NCBI RefSeq assembly: GCF_000242615.2
Contig: NZ_KI912268.1
Location: forward strand, 263,229 to 327,228
Length of the DNA: 64,000 nt
Reading direction: 5' to 3'
Origin: Holophaga foetida DSM 6591
GTDB lineage: Bacteria; Acidobacteriota; Holophagae; Holophagales; Holophagaceae
Positions 61,455-64,000 of the stretch are shown piece after piece. Under the pieces are notes generated by a model. It made no database searches and was not told the DNA's origin. It saw nothing but the letters and a program-made list of their open reading frames with translations. The position numbers and the translations under genes are program-made. How positions within the stretch are numbered: position 1 is the first letter of the stretch; each line of letters opens with the position of its first letter.

Positions 61455-61766
61455 CTATAGCACGCTCTTTTCTCTGAGGGCCTTGACTTCCCTGGTGAGG
61501 ACCACGAGGGCCTGGTTGATCTCGTTGATACCGTGATCCCATGAGGGCTGGCTGGAGCAGCTCGTGAAAGGGGCGGGACAATCACACCCGCAGATCGGAG
61601 AGCCTCCGCCACACCCGCAGATATCTACGGCGGTGATGTGATTGATGAGCTCTCCTGAATAGCCCCCAGCGATCAGGGCGTCCAGGCGGGCGTTCCAGAG
61701 GGTCAGGGAGCCCTCAGTGATCTTTTGCTTGGCGTCCTTAAGTTCTTGGATCTTTCGCTTGTCCAC
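61455..61766 (-). CDS. Cys-rich peptide, candidate RiPP precursor
   Basis: 103 residues from GTG 61766, which has AAGGAG at ideal distance; an ATG at 61793 without a ribosome binding site would add nine residues. An N-terminal helical, charged region (about 1-47) could be a leader. Then comes a compact core with six Cys (50, 52, 59, 61, 63, 70), many Gly and Pro, containing a repeated ICGC (49-52 and 58-61). A helical C-terminal tail (about 77-103) follows. It is encoded 42 bases after a radical SAM/SPASM enzyme gene, the usual arrangement for thioether-type modified peptides. No protease or exporter gene is visible on this side. The family is not recognised; a plain Cys-rich metal-binding protein is the alternative. 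Confidence 0.75.
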   Translation of the reverse strand: MDKRKIQELKDAKQKITEGSLTLWNARLDALIAGGYSGELINHITAVDICGCGGGSPICGCDCPAPFTSCSSQPSWDHGINEINQALVVLTREVKALREKSVL

Positions 61767-61808
61767 GGATTCTCCTTGGATGAAAACGTTCATGGCTGAA
61801 AAGGGTGA

Positions 61809-63185
61809 CTACTGCTGTCTCTCTGGTCTGCTCTGATTACCTCCTTTCGCATGGTGCGGTCCACTGGCCCGGTTGCCAGCTTCCGCTGCAAGCTGCACGA
61901 GTTGGGCATAGGTCGTGCGGGTCATAGGGCAAACGGGTTTGCCTGCCTGGAGGGAGGAGCGGGGACAATACTTGCCTTGGCAGAGCGGGAAGACGGGGCA
62001 TGGCTCACAGGCCTTGCAATCCAGGTGCTGAGTGCTCACCCACTTTTGCCAGCGGTCTCGATCCAGTTCCAGGGTGCCATCTTGCCGCAGGTGTCCCACA
62101 TGGTTGGCGGGATCTTCAAATGCCACCGAGCACTTGTAGAGTGTTCCATCTGACCCCACGACCAGGGAGTTCTTCTTCGAGGCGTAGCAAACCTGACCAT
62201 GCGCCACGAGGCTTTTCTGAACCAGTCTGTCGAGGTTGCCGTGTCTGGCAAAGTCCCGGCTGAGATCCATCTCCACGATCTTGGATACACCTGACTCGCA
62301 CACCGAGAGGTGGTCGTCGTTGGGGCCACCGTATTTCCCGATGGGTCTGAAATAGATCCCGAATCGTATGTCTTCCCCGAAGTCCTGGGCCAAGGTTTCG
62401 AAAAAGGCATCCATGAGGGGCAGGGACTCCGGATTGAAATTGATCCGGACCGATACCGTGAATTCCTCCCTTCGCGCCTTCATGGCCAGCAGGTTGTCGT
62501 AGATGGTCTGGAAGGTTCTTCCGCCCCCGGCGAGGAAGCGGGTGGTGTCATGGACCGGGCCGGGGCCGTCCAGCGTGATCTGGAAATCCTGGATCTTTCT
62601 TGGGAGAAGGGCATCCAGAGCCTTGGGGTTCAGGAGATAGGCATTCGTGGTCATCTGACTCCGATAGGGGAGTCCATGCCTGGCACAGCTTTCGAGGAAT
62701 GCATCCGACAGCTCAAGCACGAGATCCTGGGCCAGGAGGGGCTCGCCTCCAAACCATCGAGTGTGCAAGCTGGACCACTCCTGTGCTCCGGTTTCGACGA
62801 ATCGTTTGAGGCCTCCCGCAACCTCGGCCGTCATGCGTCCGCCGGCATGGCTCTCGTAGCAGTAGACGCATCTGAAATTACAGTCTTCGTGGGGCAGGAT
62901 GATCAGATCCTGGTGTCCATGGTCGCCTTCCCTGGACAAGATTCCTTCCACCAGGGACCGCTCATCCAGGTCTGTCGGGGAATAGAAGCCGTTGGTGCAG
63001 AGTTCTTCCCACACCCCCCCTTCTGGGTTCTTCCCTGAATCCGGTTTTCCGACAAGTGCCTCAATCTCGCTGAATGTTTGGGCTGGAACCCGTGCCAATG
63101 CACCCATGAAACAATTGTGCAAAACCACGGTGTCTGAATCGAGTTGAAAGGCGGTTGTGTATCTTGATTTCTTCCAGACGCTCAT
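61809..63185 (-). CDS. Radical SAM/SPASM peptide-modifying enzyme
   Basis: 458 residues from ATG 63185 with AGAGGAC upstream. The radical SAM motif is C102-x3-C106-x2-C109 (DCNFRCVYCYES) in a partial TIM barrel, with the glycine-rich FGGEPLL motif after it. The C-terminal third is a SPASM domain with auxiliary cluster cysteines (QVCYASKKN...YKCSVAFEDP..., CKACEPCPVFPLCQGKYCP, VCPM). The first 90 residues are typical of peptide maturases (LDSDTVVLHNCFMGALARV). It most probably installs thioether or other crosslinks in the Cys-rich peptide encoded downstream. Its DNA seems less GC-rich than its neighbours and it adjoins a transposase, suggesting transfer. Confidence 0.9.
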   Translation of the reverse strand: MSVWKKSRYTTAFQLDSDTVVLHNCFMGALARVPAQTFSEIEALVGKPDSGKNPEGGVWEELCTNGFYSPTDLDERSLVEGILSREGDHGHQDLIILPHEDCNFRCVYCYESHAGGRMTAEVAGGLKRFVETGAQEWSSLHTRWFGGEPLLAQDLVLELSDAFLESCARHGLPYRSQMTTNAYLLNPKALDALLPRKIQDFQITLDGPGPVHDTTRFLAGGGRTFQTIYDNLLAMKARREEFTVSVRINFNPESLPLMDAFFETLAQDFGEDIRFGIYFRPIGKYGGPNDDHLSVCESGVSKIVEMDLSRDFARHGNLDRLVQKSLVAHGQVCYASKKNSLVVGSDGTLYKCSVAFEDPANHVGHLRQDGTLELDRDRWQKWVSTQHLDCKACEPCPVFPLCQGKYCPRSSLQAGKPVCPMTRTTYAQLVQLAAEAGNRASGPHHAKGGNQSRPERQQ

Positions 63186-63319
63186 GTTGTCCTCTTTTGA
63201 TTTTATTGATAATCATGTTTTTGAATGATGAAAATCGATAACATTAAGGAGTGCATGCCGTATTCTTGCGAGATGGTATAGGCTATGTATTAGATATGCA
63301 ATAGGAATGTCTTTCCCGA
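63186..63319. promoter_or_regulatory. AT-rich region upstream of the radical SAM gene
   Basis: Much more AT-rich than the surroundings. On the minus strand TTGCAT and TATACC hexamers occur about 15 bases apart near 63270-63300, a possible promoter for the radical SAM-peptide pair. The IS1595 end also lies here, so the promoter might be supplied by the element. Confidence 0.35.
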
Positions 63320-64000
63320 TTATCCACATGCCTCCGAAACCAGGAGGCGGACAGGGTGAGGCGGGGTATTTGTGACTGCGGCGAACAAGGCAGGGAAGAT
63401 GGCCTGGAGGTTGAAGCGGCGATTGAAACGGAACTGGTGTTCGGCAAGGTATCTGGGCAGATGCCGTGCGCTGCACCAGCGACAGACGCCGAGGATGTTG
63501 CCCTTCAGGTTGGAGATGACGGTGTTCACGGCCTGAAAGGCCTCCATCTTGGAACCCTTCCAACCCCCTTCACTTTTGATGGGTTCGTGGGAGGCTCCAG
63601 ATGCGGCGACGCCACGAAAGCAGTGAAGGCCATCCGATACGACGTGAGTTCCAGGGTCCAGGGCCTTCTTGGCCCATGCCTCGATCGTCTCAATTTTGAA
63701 GTCCGTCACGGCTTTGAGCACGGTATAGATGACCTGCCTGTGGTTCTCCATCGCTGTTTGGACCGCAACCAGGAAGGGCTGCTTCCCGGGAGCCCCACGG
63801 CCACGCTTGCCTCCGTGGGTAGCTCCACCCGCATAGGCATCATCGATCTCAACCCGATCCTTGAGCTTCCGGCTCGATTCCGCAGCACTCATGGCGCAAA
63901 GGATCTTCTGCTTCAGGTAGTAGGCAGTGGGGTATCTGACACCCAGATAACGCTTGAGTTCCAGGGCAGAAATCGAGTGTTTGCCGTGTGAAAGCCGGTA
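63320..64000 (-). CDS. IS1595-family (ISXO2-like) transposase, partial at window edge
   Basis: The frame runs off the right edge of the window, so the N-terminus is missing. The visible 226 residues include KHSISALELKRYLGVRYPTAYYLKQKIL, the catalytic region VEIDDAYAGGATHGGKRGRGAPGKQPFLVAVQ, HVVSDGLHCFRGVAA and the end NILGVCRWCSARHLPRYLAEHQFRFNRRF. These fit the IS1595/ISXO2 transposase family. No frameshift is seen in the visible part. The terminal repeat nearest to the radical SAM gene should lie between about 63186 and 63319, but it cannot be confirmed without the other end. Confidence 0.9.
   Translation of the reverse strand, partial: YRLSHGKHSISALELKRYLGVRYPTAYYLKQKILCAMSAAESSRKLKDRVEIDDAYAGGATHGGKRGRGAPGKQPFLVAVQTAMENHRQVIYTVLKAVTDFKIETIEAWAKKALDPGTHVVSDGLHCFRGVAASGASHEPIKSEGGWKGSKMEAFQAVNTVISNLKGNILGVCRWCSARHLPRYLAEHQFRFNRRFNLQAIFPALFAAVTNTPPHPVRLLVSEACG

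Noticed and set aside
63213-63563. A 116-residue minus-strand frame overlapping the IS1595 transposase end
   Set aside because: Out of frame with the clear transposase and rich in Pro/Arg/His as shadows are.

Overview
The window is a GC-rich stretch of bacterial chromosome with densely packed genes. The gene set points to an anaerobic or microaerophilic heterotroph: pyruvate:ferredoxin oxidoreductase, a sensory [FeFe] hydrogenase, a flavodiiron protein with rubredoxin, Rex, a split flavocytochrome c and a membrane pyrophosphatase. Together with the protein flavour this suggests an Acidobacteriota member of the Holophaga/Geothrix type. That taxonomy is inference; there is no rRNA in the window.

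Layout. (1) 1-4.6 kb: a secreted protein with four near-identical Ig-like repeats, then a Cache/HAMP chemoreceptor. (2) 4.6-10 kb: branched-chain amino acid synthesis, with ilvD divergent from ilvB-ilvN-ilvC. The ilvBNC leader carries a classical Leu/Val leader peptide with mutually exclusive antiterminator and terminator hairpins. (3) 10-14.2 kb: a WbuC-type cupin, an exported FAD reductase with a separate tetraheme cytochrome, and a LysR-type regulator with two DNA-binding domains in tandem. (4) 14.2-19.9 kb: a VIT/vWA lipoprotein, an AEC transporter, and a complete IS66-family element with 8-bp target duplications in a repeat- and palindrome-rich intergenic region. (5) 19.9-36.7 kb: one long minus-strand run, M20 peptidase-gltB-gltD-leuA-leuB-(D-lactate dehydrogenase-like giant flavoprotein)-porGDAB. 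It links lactate/pyruvate oxidation with glutamate and leucine synthesis. (6) 37-43.8 kb: H+-pyrophosphatase, PpnP, TrpB2, flavodiiron protein plus rubredoxin, ispF and an FHA-GAF histidine kinase. (7) 45.4-51.2 kb: ruvB, a bactofilin with its M23 peptidase, a UbiA prenyltransferase, an FlhB-C-like protein and a GT2 glycosyltransferase. (8) 51.3-57.8 kb: threonine synthase plus a phosphoglycerate-mutase-like proposed homoserine kinase, then Rex, a [2Fe-2S] protein, a sensory [FeFe] hydrogenase and a SpoIIE phosphatase. (9) 58-61.4 kb: CheX, YqeY, prolyl-tRNA synthetase and an unknown protein. (10) 61.4-64 kb: a radical SAM/SPASM enzyme with a Cys-rich peptide gene (a candidate RiPP cassette), beside an IS1595-family transposase cut by the window end.

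The observations most worth following are the radical SAM/Cys-rich peptide pair, the ilvBNC attenuator, the hydrogen-sensing hydrogenase-phosphatase module, the double-HTH LysR protein and the split flavocytochrome. Most other genes are well-known housekeeping families. Many very long open frames antisense to GC-rich genes were judged to be shadows.
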